A stretch of 64,000 bases of DNA from Endozoicomonas sp. NE40 (GTDB lineage Bacteria; Pseudomonadota; Gammaproteobacteria; Pseudomonadales; Endozoicomonadaceae): positions 234,288 through 298,287 of the forward strand of contig NZ_JBEWTB010000001.1 in NCBI RefSeq assembly GCF_040549045.1. Direction: 5' to 3'. The position numbers were made by a program, and so were the translations under genes. The notes beneath the pieces were generated by a model that saw only the letters and a program-made list of their open reading frames with translations, had not been told where the DNA came from and searched no databases. Of this stretch, positions 43,750 through 52,713 are shown one piece after another (position 1 is the stretch's first letter; each line of letters starts with the position of its first letter).

Positions 43750-44317
43750 TTTGCCTTCTCCCTTCCTGTTTTAAGTTGCTTCTGTCTACTATTGTCTACT
43801 TCTGATTGTTTTTTTGCTGAATGCTTTCAACAAAGTGACATGAGTCAAGTTTTGTGTATATCTTTCTGACTGTTGTCAGGATCATGTTGCTGTTCTGCAA
43901 CAGGCACAGGTCAGAATTATTACAGACAAAATACGGTATATGTAGTGAAATAAATCGATTATCGTATTATTTAGGCAATTTCACCCGGCTCATGTTGTTT
44001 GTATAGCCAGGCTGTATAAACTGTGTAAATAGTTGTTTATCCGCATGTTTTGAGGTGTGAATATTCTTGAATTATGCTGCTAATTGCCGTAGGCTTACGA
44101 CCTTGTTAGAAACGTTTCAGCATGTGCGGCAGCAAGATCGATTTCATGAAGTAGTCATTAATAAAGACCTGTAAATGCTTTCTCCTGAGGCATTGCTTAA
44201 TTATCTAATAGCCTCTGTGGTTTACGCCAGCTGCACACACCTTGTTATTACTTAACATGATCTCTCGCCTGGTCATTTTAAGTAATGGCAACAAAAAATT
44301 TTCGATGGGGATACCTG
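43750..44317. promoter_or_regulatory. Control region of the importer/phosphorylase operon
   Basis: 568 bases without a gene. It has a CRP-like AGTGA-N6-TCAAG (43834-43849) and a perfect GAAACGTTTC (44109-44118) about 200 bases before the MsmK-like start, leaving a long leader. Confidence 0.6.
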
Positions 44318-45433
44318 ATGGCCCAGGTCAAGCTGCACAATATCAACAAGATTTACGACAATAGTTTTCATGCTGTCCACGACGTCTGTCTTGATATTCA
44401 GGACGGTGAGTTCATGGTTCTGGTCGGACCATCAGGCTGTGCGAAATCCACAACCCTGAGAATGGTGGCTGGCCTGGAAAGCATCAGCGCCGGCGATCTG
44501 ATAATCGGTGATAAGCGCTGTAATGACGTACCACCCAAAGATCGTGGCATTGCCATGGTATTCCAGAACTACGCCCTGTACCCGCACATGACTGCGCGCG
44601 AAAACCTGTCCTTCGGTCTGGAGACTGCAAAAAAGCCTAAAGAAGAAATTGAAAAGCGTGTCGCCGAAGCGGCTGAATTGCTGGAAATTACTGAACTGCT
44701 GGATCGCAAGCCGGGTCAGATGTCTGGAGGGCAGTGTCAGCGTGTCGCCCTCGGTCGCGCCATGGTACGAAAGCCGGAAGTATTTCTGTTTGACGAGCCG
44801 CTGTCGAACCTGGACGCCAAACTGCGTGTCTCCATGCGTATGCGAATCAGTCGCCTGCACCAGCAGCTGAAAGACTCTGGTCGTCCAGCCACCATGATCT
44901 ACGTGACCCACGACCAGATTGAAGCCATGACCATGGGTGACCGTGTCTGCATCCTGAATAAAGGTGCGGTGATGCAGGTGGATACGCCAATGAACGTTTA
45001 TCATCGTCCAAAAAACAAGTTTGTGGCTGAGTTTATCGGTTCCCCGTCCATGAACATGATGGATGCCCGGCTGGTTCGCCACGGTGACGAGCTGATGGCT
45101 GAAACTCTGGGGCAGCGTTTCAGGCTGCCAGCGCAGATGCAGGAAAAAGTCGCTGCTTATGAAGGCAAAGACATTTCCATGGGGCTACGCCCGGAGCATA
45201 TTGCCATCGTGGCTTCCGGTACTGCCGACAGCTTCCGGGTGAAGGTTGACGCTGTGGAAGAGATGGGTTCCGAATCCTTTGTTTATTTTGACGCGCAAGG
45301 CAAGCAGCTGATCTGCAAGCTGGTCAGCCCTGAACAGGCTCTGGACAAAGTCGCTGAGCAGCCCATCCAGTTCCGCATGGATAAGTGTCACCTGTTTGAT
45401 AACGAAACCGGCGAAAATATTTCCCTGATTTAA
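44318..45433 (+). CDS. MsmK/UgpC-type ABC importer ATPase
   Basis: 371 residues from ATG 44318 (MAQVKLHNINKIYDN), preceded by GGGGA; the 44285 start adds an unconserved stretch. Walker A is GPSGCAKSTTLR, with Ala where Gly is usual; signature MSGGQCQRVALG; Walker B VFLFDEPLSNLDAKLR; H-loop YVTHDQIEAM. The C-terminal OB/regulatory domain has MGLRPEHIAI. These ATPases power CUT1 sugar importers, here the one at 49149-52207. It lies upstream of the GH94 gene with 91 bases between. Confidence 0.9.
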   Translation: MAQVKLHNINKIYDNSFHAVHDVCLDIQDGEFMVLVGPSGCAKSTTLRMVAGLESISAGDLIIGDKRCNDVPPKDRGIAMVFQNYALYPHMTARENLSFGLETAKKPKEEIEKRVAEAAELLEITELLDRKPGQMSGGQCQRVALGRAMVRKPEVFLFDEPLSNLDAKLRVSMRMRISRLHQQLKDSGRPATMIYVTHDQIEAMTMGDRVCILNKGAVMQVDTPMNVYHRPKNKFVAEFIGSPSMNMMDARLVRHGDELMAETLGQRFRLPAQMQEKVAAYEGKDISMGLRPEHIAIVASGTADSFRVKVDAVEEMGSESFVYFDAQGKQLICKLVSPEQALDKVAEQPIQFRMDKCHLFDNETGENISLI

Positions 45434-45524
45434 CTGAATATTGGTGAGCATGTATGAAACATGCAACTCACAATGATTTGATTGGGTATTTTAAGAATCT
45501 TTAACCGGAGGTCATCAGACTCCA

Positions 45525-48500
45525 ATGAACTACACAGTTTCCAGCCACTCTTTTTCCAGTAAGAGTCACGAGCTCACCAATGGACAGCTGACCCTGTCTT
45601 ACGACGAGCGTAACGTACTGAAAACCATCATGGCTGGCCCTGTCATGCTGGGTCAGCACGAAACACCAGAGTTTGAACAGGCGGTTTCCAACGTTTACCT
45701 TCGTGTTAAGTCCGGTGAAGCGATCAGTGTCACTCCACTGGTTTTTTTTGGCCCTGAGACAGAAACGTTTCGTACAAATGCTGGTGAAGTCGTTTGGCAG
45801 ACGACTAACGATCTTTTCCGTGCCCGTGTCATCGCTACCCTGGCTAAAGACCAAAGTATTGCCTTTGTCACAGCAGACGTAGAGAACCTCTCCGGCGAAG
45901 CCATGACATTCGACGTTATCTTCGGTCAGGACGTAGCCCTGGCTGACGCAGGCGCAGTTAAGACCAATGAAGCTTACGCTTCTCAGTACCTGGACCACGA
46001 AGTGTTTCAGCTGGAAGGCGCTGGTTACACCGTCTGTTCCCGACAGAACCTGCCAGGCAGCACGGGTAACCCATGCTCCCAGGTCGGCTCGCTGTCTGAA
46101 GTCGTGGCTTTCTCCACCGACGGTATCCAGTTCTTCGGTAAGAGCTACAAGGTGACCAACCAGCCTGAAGCCGTTTTCCAGCCAACTCTGGCTAACGTTA
46201 AATACCAGTACGAAATGGGTTACATTGCCCTGCAGAGTGCTGACGTTGTTCTGGCTGCCGGTGCAAAGCACAGCACTGTCTTCTACGTTGAAGTTCAGCC
46301 GCACATGGCTGACTCTAACGTTGCTGAAGCCAGGCCGGTTGCTGAAATTGCTGCCGCTTACGTTGCTCCGGGGTTCGACAAAGCAATAGAAATCGCCAAG
46401 CCTGAATTCCCCCTGAGCGGAGAGTCCGTTCTGGTTGGTGAAGAGCTGACTGCTGAAGAAGTCACCGGATTCTTCGGTGAGGAGCGTCGTTTCGCTGAAG
46501 AAAAAGACGGCAAGCTGCTCTCCTTCTTCCACACCGACAGCCGTTACGTGACCCTGCAGGAAAAAGAACGGCATCTGGAACGTTCCACCGGTCACATGGT
46601 GTCCTCCGGCAACTGTCACGACTTCCGCAATGCCGTCATGAGCTCCACTCACGGCATGTACGGTGTGTTCAACTCTCACGTCGTACTGGGCAACACCTCC
46701 TTCAACAAGATGATGGGCGTAGACCGTACGTTCCTGAACCTGTTCAAGTCCAGCGGCCAGCGCATCTGGGTCAGGGAAAACGGCGAGTATCGTGTACTGA
46801 CCATGCCATCCGCGTTCGAAACCGGCGCAAACTTCTCCCGCTGGGTATACAAGCACAACGGTGGCTTCATCATCGTTCGCAGCTTCAGCGCGACTGAATC
46901 GACGACGGTTCAGATGGAAGTAGAAACCAAAGGTCTGGAGCCTCTGGACATCCTGATCAGCAATCAGCTGACCATGGGCAACAACGAAGGTGAAGCCGTT
47001 GTTACGGTTAACCAGAACGACCGCAACATCCACGTGACCGGCAACCACGAACTGGTCGCGGCTCACCACCCGGAGCTGAGCTTCACCATGAAGCTGGACG
47101 ACGCCCTGACTGACGTTGAGAAAGTGACCTGTGAAGAAGACGGTTCCGTTCGCTACCTGCTGCTGAAAGGCCAGCTGAGCGACCTCTCCGGTGAAAAAGT
47201 CGTTGTCACCATCGCCGGTTCCCTGAGCGATGCCAGCCAGCAGACGGTTGAAACTCTGGACTTCGATAAAGAAGTAGCCGCGTTCCAGCGTGGACAGAAC
47301 GACCTGATCAACGACTTCCGCGTTTCCTTCGAGAACGACGAATACAACGCTGAGAAACTGAACGACACCATGCAGTGGTTCACCCACAACGCACTGGTTC
47401 ACTACGCGACGCCACACGGTCTGGAGCAGTACTCCGGCGGGGCATGGGGTACCCGAGACGTTTCCCAGGGGCCATTTGAGTTCTTCATGTCCATGCAGCG
47501 TTACGACAAGGTCGTGGACATTCTGGACAGCATCTACAGCCACCAGTACGTTGAAACCGGTACATGGCCACAGTGGTTCATGTTCGACCAGTACAACACG
47601 ATCCAGCAGGAAGAGTCCCACGGTGACATCGTCGTATGGCCTCTGAAAGCCGTTGCTGACTACATCCTGACCACCGGCGACGTGGCGGTACTGGATCGTC
47701 AGATTCCTTACACCAGCATCGGGCAGAAGTTCGCCTTTACCGAAGAGAAGTTCACCCTGTTTGCTCACCTTGAGCGTCAGGTGCAGCACATCATCGACAA
47801 CCTGGTACCCGGTACGCACCTGTCCTGCTACGGCGACGGTGACTGGGACGATACCCTGCAGCCAGCGAACCAGGCCCTGCGTGAGAACATGGTCAGTGGC
47901 TGGACGATTCCGCTGACCCTGCAGACTTTCAAGACCATGACCAGGGCTTTGAAAGGCCAGGAGCAGTACGCTGAATTCGTAGCTCGCATCGCTGATCTGA
48001 CTGAGAAGATGGAAGCGGACTACCGTAAGTTCCTGATCAAGGACGGCGTAATCACCGGCTTCCTGCACTTCCCTGAAGGTGACATCGAGCAGCCGGAATA
48101 CCTGCTGCACCCATCTGACCAGAAGACAGGTATCAAGTACCGTCTGCTGCCAGCGTCCCGTTCCATCATTTCCGAGACGTTCGACAGGGAAATGGCCGAA
48201 CAGCACATGGCTATCATCGAAGACAAACTGGTTCACCCGGACGGCGTCCGCCTGATGGATCGCATGGCCGAGTACAAGGCGGGTAAGCAAACTTACTTCA
48301 AGCGTGCTGAACTGGCTGCGAACCTGGGCCGCGAAGTGGGTCTGCAGTACTGCCACGCGCACATTCGTTTCATCGAAGCTCTGGCGAAGATGGGTAAGGT
48401 GGATGAAGTATACGACAACCTGTACAAGATCCTGCCGGTAGGCATCCGGGGTTCGGTCCCTAACGCTGACCTGCGCCAGTCCAACGCGTACTTCTCCAGC

Positions 48501-48923
48501 TCCGACGGTAAGTTCAACAACCGTTACGACGCTTACGAGAACTTCGGCAAGCTGAAGACCGGTGAAGTAGAAGTAAAAGGCGGCTGGAAGATTTACTCCA
48601 GTGGTCCTGGCATCTACATCAACCAGCTGATCAGCAACGTTCTGGGTGTTCGCTTTGAGGGCGACTCCCTGGTGCTGGACCCGGTGGTCAGCAAGAAGCT
48701 GGGCAAAGTAACCCTGAACTTCCGCTTGTACGGCAAGCCATGTGAACTGGTCATCAACCCTGATCAGGGCGAGTTCACGCCGAAGCGTATTGAGCTGAAC
48801 GGCGCTGACATTGCCATGACTGAACTGGCCAATGCTTACCGTACCGGTGGCGCGCTGGTTGAGAAGTCGGTACTGGAAGCACAGCTGACTGACGCCGCTA
48901 ACAGGCTGGAAATCTGGCTGTAA
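45525..48923 (+). CDS. GH94 phosphorylase, probable 1,2-beta-oligoglucan phosphorylase
   Basis: 1132 residues, no signal peptide, so cytoplasmic. CCGGAGGT lies 12 bases before the ATG. The size is that of sophoro-oligosaccharide phosphorylases (about 1100) rather than cellobiose phosphorylase (about 800). The motif LEQYSGGAWGTRDVSQGPFE and the general-acid region CYGDGDWDDTLQPAN (Asp near 771) are as expected for that GH94 branch. It phosphorolyses beta-1,2-glucans to alpha-glucose 1-phosphate. With a GH3 beta-glucosidase and a CUT1 importer downstream, the set mirrors the Listeria innocua Lin1839-type cluster as I recall it. Codon use is highly biased, producing a long antisense shadow ORF. 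A GAAACGTTTC lies inside at 45772. Confidence 0.82.
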   Translation: MNYTVSSHSFSSKSHELTNGQLTLSYDERNVLKTIMAGPVMLGQHETPEFEQAVSNVYLRVKSGEAISVTPLVFFGPETETFRTNAGEVVWQTTNDLFRARVIATLAKDQSIAFVTADVENLSGEAMTFDVIFGQDVALADAGAVKTNEAYASQYLDHEVFQLEGAGYTVCSRQNLPGSTGNPCSQVGSLSEVVAFSTDGIQFFGKSYKVTNQPEAVFQPTLANVKYQYEMGYIALQSADVVLAAGAKHSTVFYVEVQPHMADSNVAEARPVAEIAAAYVAPGFDKAIEIAKPEFPLSGESVLVGEELTAEEVTGFFGEERRFAEEKDGKLLSFFHTDSRYVTLQEKERHLERSTGHMVSSGNCHDFRNAVMSSTHGMYGVFNSHVVLGNTSFNKMMGVDRTFLNLFKSSGQRIWVRENGEYRVLTMPSAFETGANFSRWVYKHNGGFIIVRSFSATESTTVQMEVETKGLEPLDILISNQLTMGNNEGEAVVTVNQNDRNIHVTGNHELVAAHHPELSFTMKLDDALTDVEKVTCEEDGSVRYLLLKGQLSDLSGEKVVVTIAGSLSDASQQTVETLDFDKEVAAFQRGQNDLINDFRVSFENDEYNAEKLNDTMQWFTHNALVHYATPHGLEQYSGGAWGTRDVSQGPFEFFMSMQRYDKVVDILDSIYSHQYVETGTWPQWFMFDQYNTIQQEESHGDIVVWPLKAVADYILTTGDVAVLDRQIPYTSIGQKFAFTEEKFTLFAHLERQVQHIIDNLVPGTHLSCYGDGDWDDTLQPANQALRENMVSGWTIPLTLQTFKTMTRALKGQEQYAEFVARIADLTEKMEADYRKFLIKDGVITGFLHFPEGDIEQPEYLLHPSDQKTGIKYRLLPASRSIISETFDREMAEQHMAIIEDKLVHPDGVRLMDRMAEYKAGKQTYFKRAELAANLGREVGLQYCHAHIRFIEALAKMGKVDEVYDNLYKILPVGIRGSVPNADLRQSNAYFSSSDGKFNNRYDAYENFGKLKTGEVEVKGGWKIYSSGPGIYINQLISNVLGVRFEGDSLVLDPVVSKKLGKVTLNFRLYGKPCELVINPDQGEFTPKRIELNGADIAMTELANAYRTGGALVEKSVLEAQLTDAANRLEIWL
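45772..45781. promoter_or_regulatory. Intragenic GAAACGTTTC in the GH94 gene
   Basis: Perfect palindrome 248 bases into the coding region, encoding part of TETFRT. It could be an auxiliary operator or a roadblock, or simply a chance result of codon choice. Confidence 0.35.
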
Positions 48924-48945
48924 ATCCTGTCTGAAAACAGGAAAC

Positions 48946-48982
48946 CCTGTCACGGCCTTCCTTATCCGAAGACCGTGACAGG
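48946..48982 (+). terminator. Hairpin between GH94 and the binding-protein gene
   Basis: CCTGTCACGG.CTTC and GAAG.CCGTGACAGG form a 14-bp stem with one mismatch and a 7-base loop. No T-run follows, so it may stabilise or partly terminate the mRNA rather than end it. A smaller CCTGT/ACAGG hairpin lies just before. Confidence 0.55.
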
Positions 48983-49148
48983 CGTCCAAGCGACAGCGAA
49001 TAAACGACACTGGCGGGAGATTGGTACGATCCCCCCCCAGCCCAACATGGTAAACGGATGATGTGCTTCATAGCACGGGTCTGAATCGGGGGGCCGGAAA
49101 GTCAGAATGCAGGAGAGGAACCTGCACTGATGAGTAACGGTTAACATA

Positions 49149-50390
49149 ATGTATAAGTGGTTAACAATAGCTCTAATAATAATGACGCCTTTTGCATGGG
49201 CAAAAGAGCGCATTGAATTTATGGTTCCGCCTGGCGATTACATGAATTTCGTCAGTGACGTCATCAAGCCGGAATATGAACGCCGTTACCCTGGGGTTGA
49301 ACTGGTTATCACCAGTGACGGCAACCTCGAAACCCGTATGGCCGCGGGTGATTATCCTAATGTTTACGCAGGTATTTTAGGTTATCAGGTCGCCCGCTAC
49401 GCCCAACTGGGACGGCTTGCCTACCTGAACCAGTTTGATGGCTTTGATGCCGTTTCCGAGCGTGTGGACCAGGACTTCATGGCTGAAAACTTCGGTCGCA
49501 ACTATTTCATTCCATGGCACGCCACCACGCAGATGATGATCTACAACAAGGAGTTGTTTGCTGAAGCCGGGCTGGATCCGGACAAACCGCCTGTCACCTG
49601 GGATGAGTACGTTTACGCTGCGAAAAAAATCAGCCAGCTGCCACGCCGCAGTAACGGCAGCCGTGTGTATGGTTCTGTTTTCTGGAACGAGGAAATTGCT
49701 TCCGGAAGCTGGTACTGGAGCATGCTGTCGCAGATGTATTACAACTTCAACAATGGTGAATACCAGCTGTTGAACCGTTACGGCACACACCCGGTGTTTG
49801 ACCGTGAAGAAGCAGGCATGGCGGAATTCATGGGTACCATGCGTGAGATTCAGAAGTATTCTCCGCTGACCATGGAGCAGGACTTTTTCTCACGCACCAT
49901 CGGTATGTGGCCTCAGTACGGTTTCGGTTGGCGGCTGAACATGCAGGACGCACTGGGCGGCCCGATGGAAATTGGTAAAGATGTGGGCATTGCACCGCTG
50001 CCTGTTCGTAAGGAAGGTGATCCACACTACTCCAACCTGGATGGCCGTGCGCTGATGATGTTCAAAAACACTCATGAAATTGAAGATCACAGCTGGAACC
50101 TGATTGAATTGCTGATGGAAGACCGTTTCAACCTGAAAGCAGCCCAGGCTCTGCAGCAGCTGCCAACCCTGCGGTCTCTGAAAGAGCACCCTCATTTCCA
50201 GACGGAAGAAGCGATACCGTTTGTGAATCAGCTACAAAACACCGTAATGAATGAGTCGTTTGCCAGCGTCGCAGACGTATCCAACATCGTTCTGCGTTAC
50301 TACTCCCGTGTCGTATTGCGTGGCGAGCTGGAGCCGGAAGAAGCGGTGCGCCGTGCGGGTCAGGAGGCCCGGAAGGTGCTAAGAAACTAG
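49149..50390 (+). CDS. CUT1-type sugar-binding protein (SBP family 1)
   Basis: 413 residues. Signal peptide MYKWLTIALIIMTPFAWA, no lipobox, so a free periplasmic protein. The mature part starts KERIEFMVPPGDYMNFVSDV and has family-1 phrases (PGVELVITSDGNLETRMAAG, MMIYNKELFAEAGLDPDKPP, VTWDEYVYAAKKI). It delivers oligosaccharides to the permeases at 50507 and 51386. The neighbouring GH94 and GH3 enzymes make sophoro-oligosaccharides the likely ligand. The ribosome site before the ATG is weak. A REP-like hairpin follows it, as in many binding-protein operons. Confidence 0.87.
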   Translation: MYKWLTIALIIMTPFAWAKERIEFMVPPGDYMNFVSDVIKPEYERRYPGVELVITSDGNLETRMAAGDYPNVYAGILGYQVARYAQLGRLAYLNQFDGFDAVSERVDQDFMAENFGRNYFIPWHATTQMMIYNKELFAEAGLDPDKPPVTWDEYVYAAKKISQLPRRSNGSRVYGSVFWNEEIASGSWYWSMLSQMYYNFNNGEYQLLNRYGTHPVFDREEAGMAEFMGTMREIQKYSPLTMEQDFFSRTIGMWPQYGFGWRLNMQDALGGPMEIGKDVGIAPLPVRKEGDPHYSNLDGRALMMFKNTHEIEDHSWNLIELLMEDRFNLKAAQALQQLPTLRSLKEHPHFQTEEAIPFVNQLQNTVMNESFASVADVSNIVLRYYSRVVLRGELEPEEAVRRAGQEARKVLRN

Positions 50391-50410
50391 CGAGTCATTG
50401 CAAAAACGAC

Positions 50411-50447
50411 CGCAGGTCGGGTGTCGCTTTGTGCGACCCGGCCTGCG
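50411..50447 (+). promoter_or_regulatory. Intercistronic hairpin after the binding-protein gene
   Basis: CGCAGGTCGGGTGTCGC (50411-50427) pairs with GCGACCCGGCCTGCG (50433-50447) with a two-base bulge and a five-base loop. Such structures behind a binding-protein gene commonly protect the upstream mRNA and lower permease expression. Confidence 0.65.
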
Positions 50448-50506
50448 CATCAAACGCAATGGATATATGTACTACTTATTTATGAGTTGTTCGCAGGCTG
50501 TATGTC

Positions 50507-51382
50507 ATGAAATTTAAAGAGCATTGGGTTGCTTATCTGTTTTTATCACCCTGGGTACTGTTTTTTCTGGTTTTCCTGATGTACCCGTTTTTCCTGTCGT
50601 TCCAGAACAGTTTTCTGGACATCAACGTCCTGAATCCGGAAAACACCCGTTTTGTGGGTCTCGGTAACTGGATCACGGTGGTCTCTGACGGCAAATTCTG
50701 GCTGTCCCTGTTTAACGTGCTGTTCAACCAGATCATCTTTATCACCCTAAGCTTTGTCGTGGCTCTGCTGGCGGCACTGATGCTGAACGAAATCGAATTC
50801 ATGGCGAGCCTGTTCCGCACCATTCTGTTCGTTCCGGTTATCACTTCCATTACCGTGGCCATGATCATCTTTGATTTTCTGGTCAGCCCGGTGGGACCGA
50901 TCCAGGAGAACCTGCAGAGCATTGGGATGCTGGCCGCGCCGGTGTTCTGGAAGTTTGAGCAATGGCTACCCATGCCAATGATCGCGCTCTTCAGTGCCTG
51001 GAAATGGTTCGGCGTGCAGATGATTATCTTCCTTGGCGGTATCGCCAGCATCAACAAGTCCCTGTACGAAGCGGCGGACCTGGACGGTGCCTCCTGGTGG
51101 CGCAAGGTGACTAAAATCACCCTGCCAATGATCAAGCCGCAGATTATCTTCGTCCTGACCATCAATATTATCAACGGCCTGCAAATGTTCGTGGAAGTGT
51201 TTATGAACTTTGACCTGCAGGGCGGCCCGTACAACTCTGCCCTGACTCCGGTACTGCATCTGTACCAGACCGGTTTCGAACAGATGAAGATGGGTGAAGC
51301 TTCTACTATCGGCCTGCTGCTGGCTGTGATCATCTTTGTGTTGACCACTCTGCAGATGAAGATTACCGCTAAGGGAGATTAA
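50507..51382 (+). CDS. CUT1 sugar ABC permease, MalF-type
   Basis: 291 residues with six membrane helices, beginning WVAYLFLSPWVLFFLVFLMY. The EAA motif EAADLDGASWWRKVTKITLP is intact, which is the coupling helix contact for the MsmK-type ATPase. Typical family length (about 290). It pairs with the MalG-type gene three bases downstream. Confidence 0.9.
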   Translation: MKFKEHWVAYLFLSPWVLFFLVFLMYPFFLSFQNSFLDINVLNPENTRFVGLGNWITVVSDGKFWLSLFNVLFNQIIFITLSFVVALLAALMLNEIEFMASLFRTILFVPVITSITVAMIIFDFLVSPVGPIQENLQSIGMLAAPVFWKFEQWLPMPMIALFSAWKWFGVQMIIFLGGIASINKSLYEAADLDGASWWRKVTKITLPMIKPQIIFVLTINIINGLQMFVEVFMNFDLQGGPYNSALTPVLHLYQTGFEQMKMGEASTIGLLLAVIIFVLTTLQMKITAKGD

Positions 51383-51385
51383 CCA

Positions 51386-52207
51386 GTGATCAAGAACAGA
51401 AAGCAACAGTGGTTGATTTATGGCGGCCTGATTGCCGCCAGTGTCATGGTGCTGTATCCCTTCTTCTTTATGATCATGAACTCGTTCAAAACCGGTTCGG
51501 AGATCATGCACGCGCCTAATGCGATGCCGCAAGAGTGGTCTTTCAGGGGCTACATCGAAGTCTTCAAAGCCATTGACCTGTTCAGGATATTCGGCAACAC
51601 CATTTTTGTCGCATCAGCCATTACCTTCCTGAACTGCCTGCTGTCATCGATGGTAGCGTTCGCGATCGTGAAAACGAACATGCCGGGGCGAGAGTTCTGG
51701 CTGAAGATGATTCTGTCGTCCATGATGATTCCGGGTATCCTGTTCACCATTCCCGTGTACATGATGATGTACGACTGGGGCTGGATTAACACCTTCCGCG
51801 CCCTGATCATTCCCGGTTCCATCAGCGCTTATAACATTTTCCTGCTGGTTCAGTTTATGAAGCAGATCGACAACGCTTATCTGGAAGCCGCGCGTATCGA
51901 TGGTGCCGGTGAGTTCCGCATCTTCTTCAAGATCGTGCTGCCCATGCTGCGTCCGGCACTGGCCACCGTAGGTATCCTGACGTTTATGAACGCCTGGAAC
52001 GACTTTATGGGACCACTGTTGTATATCCGCGACGACTCCATGCTGACTTTGCAGCTGGCTCTGTTCAAATTCCAGACCAATGTACCGGGTGGCAACCTGG
52101 AGCAGCTGTGGGCGATGACCACCATGATCGCTGTACCGGTCGTATTCGTGTTCTTCTTTATGCAGAAGAATTTCATCAAGGCATTTACCGGTGTAGGAGT
52201 TAAGTAA
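51386..52207 (+). CDS. CUT1 sugar ABC permease, MalG-type
   Basis: 273 residues from a GTG with GGGAG upstream. Six helices; the EAA motif is EAARIDGAGEFRIFFKIVLP and the C-terminus FFFMQKNFIKAFTGVGVK is the usual MalG-type ending. It partners the upstream permease. Its TAA overlaps the ATG of the next gene. Confidence 0.9.
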   Translation: MIKNRKQQWLIYGGLIAASVMVLYPFFFMIMNSFKTGSEIMHAPNAMPQEWSFRGYIEVFKAIDLFRIFGNTIFVASAITFLNCLLSSMVAFAIVKTNMPGREFWLKMILSSMMIPGILFTIPVYMMMYDWGWINTFRALIIPGSISAYNIFLLVQFMKQIDNAYLEAARIDGAGEFRIFFKIVLPMLRPALATVGILTFMNAWNDFMGPLLYIRDDSMLTLQLALFKFQTNVPGGNLEQLWAMTTMIAVPVVFVFFFMQKNFIKAFTGVGVK

Positions 52208-52701
52208 TGGCTGCTATCAAGATGACCACGGGTAAAAAGCTTGGCCTGGTCGCACTGTTGGTGATCACCACATTCTGCACAGCCTGGATTCACGCTTACC
52301 GTCAGTCCAGCGCTTACTTTGAATTCGCCAGAGCCATTCACAAAGAGGGCGATCTGGTTATAGCGCTCAAAGGCATGAACAAGCTGGAAATGCGTATCGA
52401 CGATGAATACTTCGGTGGTTACCAACAGGTGATTGAAACCTGGGAGTCCAGTGTTTTTGGCATCCGTCCGGCTTTCTATGAACAGGCGATTGCGGCCACC
52501 GGGGAGCTTCTGCCCCAGGTCTCCGATGAAGAGCTGCTGGCGTTTATTGACCTCTACATCCAGCTGGACCAGCGTTATGTGCCGGAAGCTGCCCGTGAAC
52601 TGCTGAGCAGAAGTCAGTTGCAGGGTAACCTGGAGCTGGCAGAAGAAATGGAAGAGTTTCTGGCGGAAGCCTTTCCAGAGTATGACTTTAAAGAAGTATA
52701 A
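52207..52701 (+). CDS. Small single-TM protein in the importer operon, unknown
   Basis: 164 residues, with the start overlapping the permease stop (TAATG). One N-terminal membrane helix (LGLVALLVITTFCTAWIHAY) is followed by an acidic helical domain facing the periplasm or cytoplasm (FARAIHKEGDLVIALKGMNK, LLPQVSDEELLAFIDLYIQL and ELAEEMEEFLAEAFPEYD). No family is recognised. Translational coupling on both sides (12 bases to GH3) implies a role with the transporter or beta-glucosidase, such as an accessory subunit. Confidence 0.7.
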   Translation: MAAIKMTTGKKLGLVALLVITTFCTAWIHAYRQSSAYFEFARAIHKEGDLVIALKGMNKLEMRIDDEYFGGYQQVIETWESSVFGIRPAFYEQAIAATGELLPQVSDEELLAFIDLYIQLDQRYVPEAARELLSRSQLQGNLELAEEMEEFLAEAFPEYDFKEV

Positions 52702-52713
52702 GGAAACGACTCC

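Noticed and set aside
45501..49010. A 1169-codon ORF on the minus strand opposite the GH94 gene
   Set aside because: It mirrors the strongly biased codon use of GH94, has no recognisable domain, and has no plausible start region. It is an antisense shadow.
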